Position numbers and translations under genes: made by a program. From positions 1-33,116 of the forward strand of contig CAXNAD020000067.1 in assembly GCA_964200185.2 (NCBI GenBank): DNA of 33,116 nt. The letters are read 5' to 3'. Source of the DNA: Choristocarpus tenellus KU-1152 (taxonomy: Eukaryota > Phaeophyceae). Below, piece by piece: positions 25,501-33,116 of this stretch. Under the pieces are notes generated by a model that made no database searches, was not told the origin of the DNA, and saw nothing but the letters and a program-made list of their open reading frames with translations. Every line of letters starts with the position of its first letter. Within the stretch, counting starts at the first letter, position 1.

Positions 25501-27460
25501 AGGCTGACATGAAGGTGCAAAGATATTTCTGAACAGTGGCATTACAGATCCGTACCAGGAGAGGGTATCATTCCCCAGGTGTCACTTTGTGTCCAGTACT
25601 ACCAACAGTAGTGGGGTAACTGTCTAATGATTCTTGTTTTTACTGCCACTATCCCCCCCAATAGACAAAGAGAAGGGTTCTCTATGTTCTTATTTTTTAG
25701 TATTGGTTAGTCGTAGGCATATTTTTGTTTTTTTACAGTTTGTTGGAAGCAGACCAGACCAGTGATGAAGAGTCAAGTGCCATTTCATTTTGGTACTAAG
25801 AAACAACCTTTATCAATTCACGCCTCTCCTATTGATAGCACTTAGACTTTGAGTACTTTTAGTACTTTGAGTCTACCATTTGGAGGGAGAAAAGAAGAAG
25901 TCTATACCTTGACTGGGTGTTCTCAAGTGTGAGGTGTATTAAACAGGGGACTTGTGTTCAAAGAGGTATACTTGATGCGATGCGCTTCTGTCCTTAGTAT
26001 ACTTGATGCAATGTGCTTCTGTCCTTACTATACTTGATGCAATGTGCTTCTGTCCTTACTATACTTGATGCAATGCGCTTCTGTCCTTAGTATACTTGAT
26101 GCAATGTGCTTCTGTCCTTAGTATACTTGATGCGATGTGCTTCTGTCCTTAGTCCTTTGTCTTCCTACTGATCATTCCTGTCTTTGCAGGCTGCCCAGGA
26201 GGAGCCTCCTCCAGCAGAGTTGATCCACCCTAGCCAAATGCTCCGACTGCAGCTCTGGGACCCTCTGCCCTCACAGGTAACTTAGTGCATCTGTGAAGTT
26301 CTAGGAATTAATTGGTATCCCTGCCATGCATGGCTGCTCATGAATGTGCATGCACAAACAGCTGTAGTAGTTGCATATGCTTTGCTTTTTTTCAGGGCAC
26401 ATTCCATGCAATTCTTACAACATACTACTTTTTATCATGCCAATTTTATTGTTTTCCTATTGTTTATATTATTGATATTAACATCACAGAAAAGTTTTCA
26501 CTCTATCCCTTTCTCCATCCCTTGAAGGGAACACCAACCAGAGATGACTGTAGTGCCAACCAGTTGCAGTAGCTTGACAAGTGGTGATACGTTTTTCTTG
26601 TTATTTAAATTTGAAGGGTTAGGGTTAGGGTTAGGGTTAGGGTTAGGGTTAGGGTTAGGGTTAGCAGAGTTTGTACACATTTTATCCTCCCAACCTTCGT
26701 GAGGAATGAAACAAACATGTTCTTTCTGGTAATTTTTTTCCTTGTTGGCTGTTAGGGTTAGGGTTAGGGTTCCAAAAGTCACATTGTGCTTCTTTTTTGG
26801 CATTTTTGTTGTTATGGGTATCGTGTCCATGACCATCACCCACCTACCAGGGATGAAATTAAATAAGTTATTTGGTTTGCAGTTTTGTCCACAGTACACT
26901 TCAACTATCATACCTACATACTGTACATAAATACAAAAGTAATGCAAACATACTTGCAGTCATAGAGACATTTTTCAATGGAGATGGGGATAGGATTGGA
27001 GGTATCTATATGTATATCTTACTGTTGATATTGATTCTTGTATATATGTACTCAGGAGTAGTAGCCAAACATTATGGAGTATGAGTGGTAAGTTCTGTTC
27101 ACACAATTCCTCACCACTGCCACCTCCACAACTCCCAAGAAATCTCTTCGAATCGGCTCTTTATGCAAAAAAACGTTGCATTTGTGTTTTTTTGCAAGTG
27201 TTCATTGGGTGAATGGCTTCCTATTTCAGTTCGCATCTCTAATGAATTTGGTCTATGGAGGAGAGCAGACTTTGGACAGGGGAGTGGTGAGGGAAGAAGA
27301 AGTGATGGCAAAGGGAGTGGGACCAACCAGACAATGGAAGGAGAGTGCAAAAATATAACAGAAGCCAACGAGTTGGAGCAGGTCCAGGAGGAGACACATG
27401 AAAAAGGACCTGAAGCAGATGTGAAGCTGAATGTTAATGTGGAGGCAAGGATATTGCAAG
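22503..27460 (+). CDS. Gene C: carboxylate-clamp TPR co-chaperone-like protein (3' part unresolved)
   Basis: Firm exons: 22503-22675, 23399-23432, 25263-25514, 26190-26276. All keep phase and give 182 aa from the ATG at 22503. Three TPR motifs span about residues 17-118. By alignment from memory to Hop-type TPR domains, four of the five clamp residues that bind the C-terminal EEVD of Hsp70/Hsp90 are kept (N21, N57, K87, R91). The first Lys is replaced by N17. A Gly/Ser-rich linker and a Pro-rich segment ending LRLQLWDPLPSQ follow. A cytosolic chaperone-adaptor role is inferred. A further likely exon, 27230-27460, has the acceptor CTATTTCAG and the donor GTATGT. Its long open frame is acidic (GPEADVKLNVNVEARILQ) but needs phase 1, while exon 4 ends in phase 0. 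A missed small exon, length 1 mod 3, is therefore expected at 26277-27229. It may continue into 28737-29414. Confidence 0.7.
23783..23797. repeat. Short telomeric motif, G-strand
   Basis: TAGGGTTAGGGTTTA lies in the intron between exons 2 and 3 of gene C. The same intron has further short motifs near 24107 (C-strand) and 24300-24317 (G-strand). Confidence 0.8.
25967..26152 (+). repeat. 31-bp tandem array, six copies
   Basis: There are six back-to-back units of TATACTTGATGCAATGTGCT plus TCTGTCCTTAG, differing at only a few positions (CAATG/CGATG, TGTG/TGCG, TTAG/TTAC). The array lies in the intron between exons 3 and 4 of gene C and ends about 37 bp before the acceptor of exon 4. High identity suggests recent expansion. 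It has no spacers, so it is not a CRISPR array. Confidence 0.93.
26616..26664 (+). repeat. Longest telomeric array, eight TTAGGG units
   Basis: Perfect GGGTTA repeats over 49 bp lie in the gene C intron after exon 4, G-strand in the sense direction. No direct repeat is seen at its edges. It is far too short to be a functional chromosome end. Confidence 0.95.
26752..26771 (+). repeat. Telomeric array, three TTAGGG units
   Basis: Perfect G-strand units lie about 90 bp downstream of the eight-unit array, in the same intron and orientation. The two may be parts of one event or independent. Confidence 0.9.
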
Positions 27461-27561
27461 GTATGTTACAATATGAGTTCTGTACTATTGACATTGATAG
27501 TTTGCTATGGATGCTTGCACTATTGTTATTACTATTGTTTAGGTGGGTGGAGGGGGATGGG

Positions 27562-27607
27562 GTAAGAGAGACTTAGGGTGACTAACCCTAACCCTAAGTA
27601 AGAGAGA
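27562..27607. repeat. Opposed telomeric repeats bracketed by 10-bp direct repeats
   Basis: GTAAGAGAGA occurs at 27562-27571 and 27598-27607. The 26 bp between them begins CTTAGGG, continues TGA and ends in two C-strand units (CTAACCCTAACCCTAA), so repeats of both orientations are present. The repeated 10-mer also looks like a 5' splice site. Confidence 0.75.
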
Positions 27608-27680
27608 TTTGAGCACATGTATGGTCAGGTAGCTTTTTACATTTGCTGGGTGCACAAACAGGAGCGGTTATATATATTGG

Positions 27681-27737
27681 TTAGGGTTAGGGTTAGGGTT
27701 AGGTTTAGGGTTAGGTTTAGGGTTAGGTTTAGGGTTA
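27681..27737 (+). repeat. Telomeric array mixing TTAGGG and TTTAGGG-type units
   Basis: Starts with perfect TTAGGG units, then alternates TTAGG and TTTAGGG, giving a 13-bp higher-order unit (GGTTTAGGGTTAG) repeated about three times. It lies downstream of the fifth likely exon of gene C, sense G-strand. Confidence 0.9.
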
Positions 27738-27928
27738 CCATTACAGAGCTGCTCTCAACCTTTTACCTCTCTCATCTTGTCCATCTGTATCAGACCACAA
27801 ATATTGATGTATTGTGACATGAATATTGTATCAAAAGTGCTGAAAAAGAAATATAGGGACATTGGTATCAGAAGAATCAATTTTATGTGACATCAACCTT
27901 GGACAATTGATTTTTCACAATTCTCCAG

Positions 27929-27965
27929 AGGCAGCCACCGTCAATGAATCCAACTTTGACTTAGG
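27929..27965 (+). CDS. Candidate small exon of gene C ending in telomeric repeat
   Basis: After the acceptor TTCTCCAG, the frame expected from the exon ending at 27460 reads EAATVNESNFD and then runs straight into TTAGGGTTAGGG. A donor at GG followed by GTTAGG would end the exon in phase 2 inside the telomeric repeat, and that phase can reach the frame starting at 28737. Without that donor the frame stops after about 20 more codons. The donor is non-consensus, so this is tentative. Confidence 0.35.
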
Positions 27966-28312
27966 GTTAGGGTTAGGAATACAGTTCATGCCTAAGCTAC
28001 CCAACCTGACCCCACTAACCTAAGAATCAGCCCTGCTTAACCTGAGACCTCTCATGGTCCTTTCAAACTGTATCTTTTCCAGCCCGATCCTTTCAAACCT
28101 GAGAACCAACTAGGCTTGAACTGAGATCTGGTTTGGTCCTTTGAAAAATATGTTTTTACTGAGCCAGCCAATAGCCTAGCTCTGTTAAAGGTGCTAAAGA
28201 CCCTGGTCCAGCAAGATAGGGTTAGGGTTTAGTATGGGGCACAGTATGACCACTTCCAATAGTCTGTTGATGTTCTGTACAATGGGAATCGCGTTAGAGG
28301 TAGAAATCATAG

Positions 28313-28345
28313 TGTTAGGGATTTAGGGTTAGGGGTAACCCTTAT
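28313..28345. repeat. Degenerate opposed telomeric repeats
   Basis: The order is GTTAGGG, ATTTAGGG, TTAGGGG, then TAACCCTTA. It is a third small place where G-strand and C-strand units face each other. Confidence 0.5.
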
Positions 28346-28408
28346 CCTGGACACGATAGCATCATACCGCTATGCCCACCAACAGTTTTTTTTCCAGCAC
28401 ATAAATCA

Positions 28409-28552
28409 GGGATTGTTTTTGTTAAGTCAGGGATTGATATTGTTATGTCAGGGATTGTTATTGTTATGTCAGGGATTGTTATTGTTATGTCAGGGATTGT
28501 TATTGTTATGTCAGGGATTGTTATTGTTAAATCAGGGATTGTTATTGTTGGT
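28409..28552 (+). repeat. 21-bp tandem array, seven copies
   Basis: The unit is GGGATTGTTATTGTTATGTC plus A, near-perfect in the centre and drifting at both ends. Because 21 is a multiple of three, every frame gives a 7-residue protein repeat (for example SGIVIVM on plus, TITIPDI on minus). No acceptor or donor ties it to an exon, so it is read as non-coding DNA upstream of 28737. Confidence 0.92.
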
Positions 28553-28736
28553 GTGTGTCCTGGTTGTAGTAATCCATACATACATATCACTCATCTGATG
28601 TCTTGTGTTAATAGACCAAACCCTAACCCTAATCCATTACACGTAGCACATCACTGACAATGAAATCAGCAAGTCCAAAGGTGATACAAAGATGCCTCAA
28701 CCTGTTCAACTAGAAGTTTGGTAGTAGGAAAGAAGG

Positions 28737-29414
28737 ATGGCTCTATCAACAACGCCCAAGACAACATCCAACTCCAACTCTACCTCCCCTGCCACCACCA
28801 CTATGCCTACAACAGAAAAATTAAAAGTTGTGAAGAACCAGGAAGCCTGCCAAGGAAGAGCGGACCTGTACTACAATCCCTCCCTGCTCAGAGTTGAGAC
28901 TGACCCTGAAAATGTCTCCATTGGAAGGGAGGGCAAGGCATCCTTCCTTGTTCGTTTCACCCTAACACAACAACAGCAGTGTGCTAGTAGTGGTCCTGGT
29001 GGCAATGACATGGTCTCCAGGGCAGCTGTGTTGGATGGTGGTAGCCACAGCGGTTGCAGTGTTGGGGAAGAAGTGACTGTGCAGATGAAGGAGTCTGGGG
29101 TTATTGGAATCCGACAGCTGGGATTCACAAGGCGTAGTGTATGTGATGGTGGACTAGGGGTTGATAGTGAGAGGGATGGCATTAATGTTCCAGAAGAGGA
29201 CAGTGACTGTGATGGTGATGGCGGCAAGGGTTTGGTAGTGGCGCAGGCGTTGCTGAGGTTGTTTATCGGGAAGGAGAATGCAAAGAATGTGTTGGGTAGA
29301 GAGGTGAGTTTTGATTATAGTTTGGGTGATGGTTTGGGAAGGGTGGGGGGGTGATGTTGAGGTGAGGTATGTTTTTATTTTTTTGTACAGGCTAGGATGT
29401 TCTTGTTGCAATAA
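28737..29414 (+). CDS. Two-exon coding unit, unknown family (separate gene or 3' end of gene C)
   Basis: Exon 28737-29303 ends at GAG followed by GTGAGT, and exon 29391-29414 follows TTTTTTGTACAG and ends in TAA. Phase is kept and the product is 196 aa. It begins with a Thr/Ser/Asn-rich stretch. A denser region follows (QEACQGRADLYYNPSLLRVE and KASFLVRFTLT), then an acidic Asp/Gly-rich linker, and it ends KNVLGREARMFLLQ. The ATG sits in AGAAGGATGG, a good start context, which favours a separate gene. However, possible acceptors just before it (28733, 28736) could join it to gene C. I see no domain that I can name. Confidence 0.6.
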
Positions 29415-31023
29415 TAGACTCTGATGAGGCTTTGTATTTCACATTATGTCTATGTTAGTGCTATGGGGTATTGTTCTGATGCTATTGGGTGTACTATTTG
29501 TATATATACCTTCCAAGTCTTGGGGCATTATAGCTAAACACCTATATTTTGTGCTCTACTCTAGTATTATTGTATTGGTGACAATGATTATCTTTTGTGT
29601 TATTAATTATTTCTTTTTGGTGAGGATGAATGACATTAACTCCAAGGTTTAGGGTTAGGGTGAGGATTAGAATCAAAGCATGATTGCAATATTTGTATTT
29701 GAAGTGAAACATTGACCTCCACTTTGAAATTGCGCAATGGCATGTGGTGTGCATACACATTAGAGTGTGTCCAATCAAATCAAACTGTTCCATGCTGATC
29801 CGAGCTTTGGTTGAATCATAGCGATCGTTTTATTGCTGAAATTCCCACAATATATTTTTGTGTTTTTTGGTTGAATTTTTGTGGAATGAGACTCTTTTTG
29901 AAAATCATTGTATGCTTGTGAGCACAGAGGAAATTAATACATCCCAACCCTAATTAATACATCCTACCTTATCCCTAACCCCAATTTTCATAACATGTAC
30001 TTTTTTTTCTTTTCTCATTTCTGAAATAAAGAAATTAATTTTGTTATTCTGTTATCTGTGTTGTGAAATAACAATACAAATATGTTTCTCCTTTCTGTGA
30101 GGCCTTTAATGGACTGTTGATACTACAACATAAACACATACAGCAAAGACAGTCCTACAGACCGTTCTATTCAATTTCATGACAGGAAACAGTTGGTGCA
30201 ACTGTAGTGATTGACTGTTTATAACACTATGGAGGCGTTCTACAAGCAAGGGAAGAGTCCCAGGAGTCGATACCATACTATTCACCCTGCACGGTCTCTG
30301 ATTCCATCAGTAGAGGTAGTGTAATTGAAGGAATGGATAGTGTAACCGCCCTACCTGCTGTCCTAACCCTAACCCTAAGTATTATTAACACAACCTCTCA
30401 AATCATGCTTGAGGAAAGACTATTCCCAGCAAATTCAAAAGTCAGATTTCTTTGTTTTTAGGGCTAGGGTTAGGTATAATATGTGGAATGGAAAATGGTT
30501 AGGGTTAGGGTTAGGGTTAGGTTTGCTATGTACCTTCTCTCCAGAAACAGCAATATTTGGTGTTGTACATGAGACTCATGCAACGATAAGGTGACTGCGA
30601 AAACATGGATAATACTCTGCTCACAAGAAAAGTTATCCTTGTTCAATTTAGCCCTTGCTATATTCATTCCACTGAATTATAATACAAGAGGCTAAATTTA
30701 GCAATCCTGGATTTGCATTGTTTGCGTGTCCAACTCTGTAGAATTGATATTGATATTGATATTGATAACAACTATGCTACGTTACTTCTGTTCCTACACT
30801 AACAAATGGTGTCACTGGTACAGGTGAGTACTACAGTATTGTAGCCCTAACCCTAACCATAAGGCAGGTGAGTAGGACGGAAAAACATGCTGTACTGTAG
30901 GGGCTTAATTACTACTATTTTTATTTTATTCTCTGCTACTTGGAAATATTATGCTTCATACAATTCTAAAATGCTCAGTATTTTTTTTGTATATTTTTCC
31001 CTTGTCCATGCATCTATTGGGTT
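29415..31023. other. Intergenic stretch with telomeric motifs
   Basis: This stretch should hold the 3' end of the preceding gene and the promoter of gene D. Telomeric motifs lie near 29648 (G), 30364 (C), 30499-30521 (G, about four units) and 30845 (C). An AATAAA occurs near 30025, some 600 bp after the stop. A possible short exon ending at a CAG-GTGAGTA donor near 30822 could not be linked to gene D. Confidence 0.4.
30821..30874. repeat. Telomeric units bracketed by duplicated splice-donor sequence
   Basis: CAGGTGAGTA occurs at 30821-30830 and 30865-30874. Between them are 34 bp that contain CCCTAACCCTAACC. The repeated 10-mer is a near-ideal 5' splice site (CAG, then GTGAGTA). The period is 44 bp. 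Confidence 0.7.
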
Positions 31024-32529
31024 ATGAGTCAGGTGGTGCCCGTCCTGTCTCTTCCCATCTCCATCCTAGCTGGCTCTTGTTCTTCTTCCAAGTGCCCAGG
31101 GTTAGGGTTAGGGTTAGGGTTAGGGTTAGACTCCAAGTCTGCTGATGGAATGGTCATTAACCCCTCCTTGCAGCTGTCACTGAATGAGGATATAGCTAAT
31201 GGCATTCACTGCTGCCGGGAGATCTTTCTCAAGCCCCTAGACATGCACATTCTTATTGCAGAGTCCCCTGGGCAACTTGGTGAGAACAGAGGACATAGGA
31301 TGGACTATGCAAGATATCTAACCCTAACCCTAACTCCAAACGATGTGAAAATGCATGTTTAAAATCTCACTATTTGATTCTCCCCCTTGAGACACAGTCT
31401 AATCCTAACCCTTGATACACAGTCTTGGCAGGAAAAAGAAAATGCAATGATTGTTGAATGATACAATTTGATTTGAATTATTCCAAATCAAAAGGGTTAG
31501 TCTACAATGGATTATAATTGATTCAGACTTATGGTTGGTCAGTTGAGTTTGAATTTCCAAAGACTAACAGAAGATTCTTTAAGCACTGTGGTTAGCTTGA
31601 GGAAATTGTGATATGATGGACAAATGAGAAGGGCAACTACTCGGTTATTATTATCTTTTATTATTATCTTTTATTATTATCTTTCTGATTTGGCAAAATG
31701 TCCATTTTGTTTTAATTAAGCTATTTTCCTGTGAAGACTTTGTTTTACAATTTTATTTGTGTGATAATAATACCTCCTTAGGGTTAGGGTTAGCATAGAA
31801 ATTATGAGAAAATGTTTATGACCCATAGCCTACATTCAAAGAGTCACGCCATGCCAAGGTGTTACTGAAAGATAAGAAAGAAAAGTATACACTTGAACAA
31901 GACTAAGGATTCTACTGAAAAAAATAATATAGTGCGATACAATTGCCAGCATCTGTCAATCAAGTAATTTTTTTATCTTATCAAGTCTCCTAACCCTAAC
32001 CCTAACCCAAGTATTGTACCCCTGCTTTTATTTCAAGTAATCATGATTAAAAACAGTTGGAGTATTATCTTCTTATTTTTATCTTTTGTGTTTCCAAGAG
32101 GAACCATTCTCATACCTCATTTGCAACAGTTCCCCCATGATGTAGAAAGAGCTAAAAAATCTAATCAAATGAATGAACTGGAAAATATATTTTATTGCAG
32201 GACATAAGTTCTTCCAGTTCAGTTGGTGGTCTTAGGGTTAGGGTTAGGGTTAGGGTTAGTTGGTGGTCTTAGGTATGAACCCGCAGTACCTGCTACACAT
32301 CCTCACTACAACCCATATCACCACAGCGACACTCAATGTGCCAGTTGTTTGTCAGCTCTTAACTCCCTCATTGACCCAGAATTTTTTTCAAGGGTAGTTA
32401 CACATTATCTTTGGAACCCTAACCCTAACCCTAACCCTTTTCTGACTGATTTAGAGCCGTTCTAATTGCTGTGATAATTTGGTGGATGTGTATTGTATCA
32501 ACTATCTCCAGGAGTTTTATGATATATAT
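31024..32529 (+). CDS. Gene D: protein of unknown family with telomeric repeats in exon and intron
   Basis: Proposed exons: 31024-31279, 32201-32228, 32273-32393, 32512-32529, with phases kept and more probably beyond. The ATG at 31024 opens MSQVVPVLSLPISILAGSC, which looks like a signal peptide. If there is an upstream exon, TCAG just after it could instead be an acceptor. Residues about 26-35 are alternating Gly-Leu made by the telomeric array 31099-31129. Conserved-looking segments follow (SLNEDIANGIHCCREIFLKP, then GQLGHKFFQFSWWYEP across a 44-nt intron, then DTQCASCLSALNSLIDPEFF). Secretion or endomembrane location is inferred from the start only. The 18-nt exon EFYDIY ends at GTAAGT. 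If it is not used, the frame runs on through another telomeric array (NPNPNPNP) to TAA at 32463. I do not recognise the family. Confidence 0.58.
31087..31138 (+). repeat. Telomeric array in frame in a gene D exon, with flanking TCCAAGT
   Basis: Five TTAGGG units (31099-31129) sit between TCCAAGT at 31087-31093 and TCCAAGT at 31132-31138. The copies are 45 bp apart, exactly 15 codons, so the reading frame is kept with or without the insert. Confidence 0.75.
31645..31683. repeat. 13-bp tandem repeat, three copies
   Basis: Three perfect copies of TTATTATTATCTT lie in the first intron of gene D. Confidence 0.85.
31989..32008. repeat. Telomeric array, C-strand, three units
   Basis: CTAACCCTAACCCTAACCC lies in the first intron of gene D. 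CAAGT lies on both sides, but 5 bp is too little to call a target duplication. A G-strand array of about three units lies 200 bp upstream in the same intron (31778-31794). Confidence 0.85.
32221..32273 (+). repeat. Telomeric array bracketed by 16-bp direct repeats, inside gene D
   Basis: AGTTGGTGGTCTTAGG occurs at 32221-32236 and 32258-32273. The 21 bp between are GTTAGGG repeats. The period is 37 bp, so reading straight through shifts the frame. A GT-AG intron from 32229 to 32272 (44 nt) removes almost all of it and joins two open frames. Confidence 0.85.
32415..32437. repeat. Telomeric array, C-strand, about four units
   Basis: This array lies 22 bp after the proposed donor at 32393 in gene D. 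If the intron is retained it encodes an Asn-Pro repeat and leads to a stop at 32463. Confidence 0.9.
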
Positions 32530-33116
32530 GTAAGTCAGTTTATTGACAGTAGATTGTGTTGTGTGGACTGTACTCACCTCTTCATTGTACTCACCTCTTC
32601 ATTGTACTCACATCTTCGTTGTACTCACATCTTCATCGTACCTTTTTTTCCCCCAGTGCTGCAGAGTATACTGTGTTTGGACTTAATATATCAGAATAAC
32701 CCTAACTCTAATTCTAATCTCTGTACCTTTATTGTGTCTCAATACACACAATATCTTTGCCATACCTTTATTGATTGTGTTGCAAACTATAGTACAAGTG
32801 TGATTTTCTATTTGAGTCAGCCTACTAAGTATATAATTTATATAATTGTTCCCTAACCCTAAGAGTCATCCACAAGCCTTTATTCTCAAGCCAAAGTCTA
32901 TGTCATACCACCAGTCCTAACCCTCAACCTGTGCAATAACTCATAATGTATCACAACGTACAAAACTTGATAGTGTTAGAGCGGCATCCTCCATCCCTAA
33001 CCCTGACTTACTCTTTATATTGGTACACATAAGTTGATAAATTTTACTATACACATGATAGGTATTGGTGGGAAGGTATGGGATGCAGCATTTGTACTCT
33101 TTGACTACCTCTTGGG
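32530..33116 (+). other. Right edge: continuation of gene D unresolved
   Basis: After the GTAAGT donor there is a possible acceptor, TTTTTTCCCCCAG, near 32657. In the expected phase it gives only nine codons before TAA, while a second AG six bases on opens a longer but unconvincing frame. Degenerate telomeric motifs occur near 32698, 32851 and 32995. I cannot say where gene D ends. Confidence 0.35.
32569..32636. repeat. 17-bp tandem repeat, four copies
   Basis: Four copies of TGTACTCACCTCTTCAT with one or two changes each sit upstream of the C-rich acceptor near 32657. They could lengthen the pyrimidine tract of the last intron. Confidence 0.9.

Noticed and set aside
25967-26152. Possible CRISPR-like array
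   Set aside because: The units are directly tandem with no unique spacers, and the genome is eukaryotic. It is a minisatellite.
26616-26664. A true telomere or chromosome end
   Set aside because: There are only eight units, unique gene sequence continues on both sides, and many similar short arrays of both orientations surround it. It is interstitial.
26498-26947. A 149-codon minus-strand frame with Asn-Pro repeats
   Set aside because: The length comes from the telomeric array, which is free of stops in this frame. It lies antisense in an intron of gene C with no coding signature elsewhere.
27543-27561. A 19-nt exon of gene C ending at the first GTAAGAG
   Set aside because: The sites look usable, but the resulting phase puts a stop at once in the next candidate exon.

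Overview
The window is nuclear DNA of a eukaryote. Its genes are split by many GT-AG introns, some over 2 kb, and short TTAGGG/CCCTAA telomere-type arrays are scattered through it. There are no bacterial signals (operons, Shine-Dalgarno sites) and no rRNA or tRNA gene that I can see. The species cannot be fixed from the sequence. TTAGGG telomeres and an AT-hook protein carrying a NUMOD3-like module would suit an alga or another protist, but that is inference. Exons were found by eye from donors, acceptors, codon phase and coding character, so each gene model is a prediction.

Left part (1-13.6 kb) is almost free of telomeric motifs. It starts with a poly-C low-complexity edge. It holds two diverged copies of an unnamed repeat (1205-1575 and 7178-7570). 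Gene A (minus, 2778-5327, six exons, 528 aa) encodes a single-pass membrane protein of no recognised family. A weaker, possibly broken minus-strand gene lies at 8434-9352.

Middle part (10.17-21.8 kb) is one long minus-strand gene, B: nine exons, 758 aa, and every exon joint keeps phase. The product is basic and charged, with a NUMOD3-like RW-NPE-Y element and at least three C-terminal AT-hooks, so a nuclear DNA-binding role is likely. Its introns hold telomeric arrays, minisatellites and a degraded plus-strand coding remnant (17552-18355).

Right part (21.8-33.1 kb) is plus-strand. Gene C starts 704 bp from gene B, head to head, and encodes a carboxylate-clamp TPR domain of the kind that binds Hsp70/Hsp90 tails. 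Its 3' half is unresolved. A further two-exon coding unit (28737-29414) is either its end or a separate gene. Gene D (31024-32529 or beyond) has a signal-peptide-like start and no recognised family.

The main novelty is the relation between telomeric arrays and genes. They crowd the introns of genes B, C and D. Several are bracketed by 7-16 bp direct repeats, as if inserted. In gene D one array lies in frame within an exon, and another forms almost all of a candidate 44-nt intron whose removal rejoins the reading frame. Together these suggest telomere-repeat insertions acting as coding spacers or new introns.
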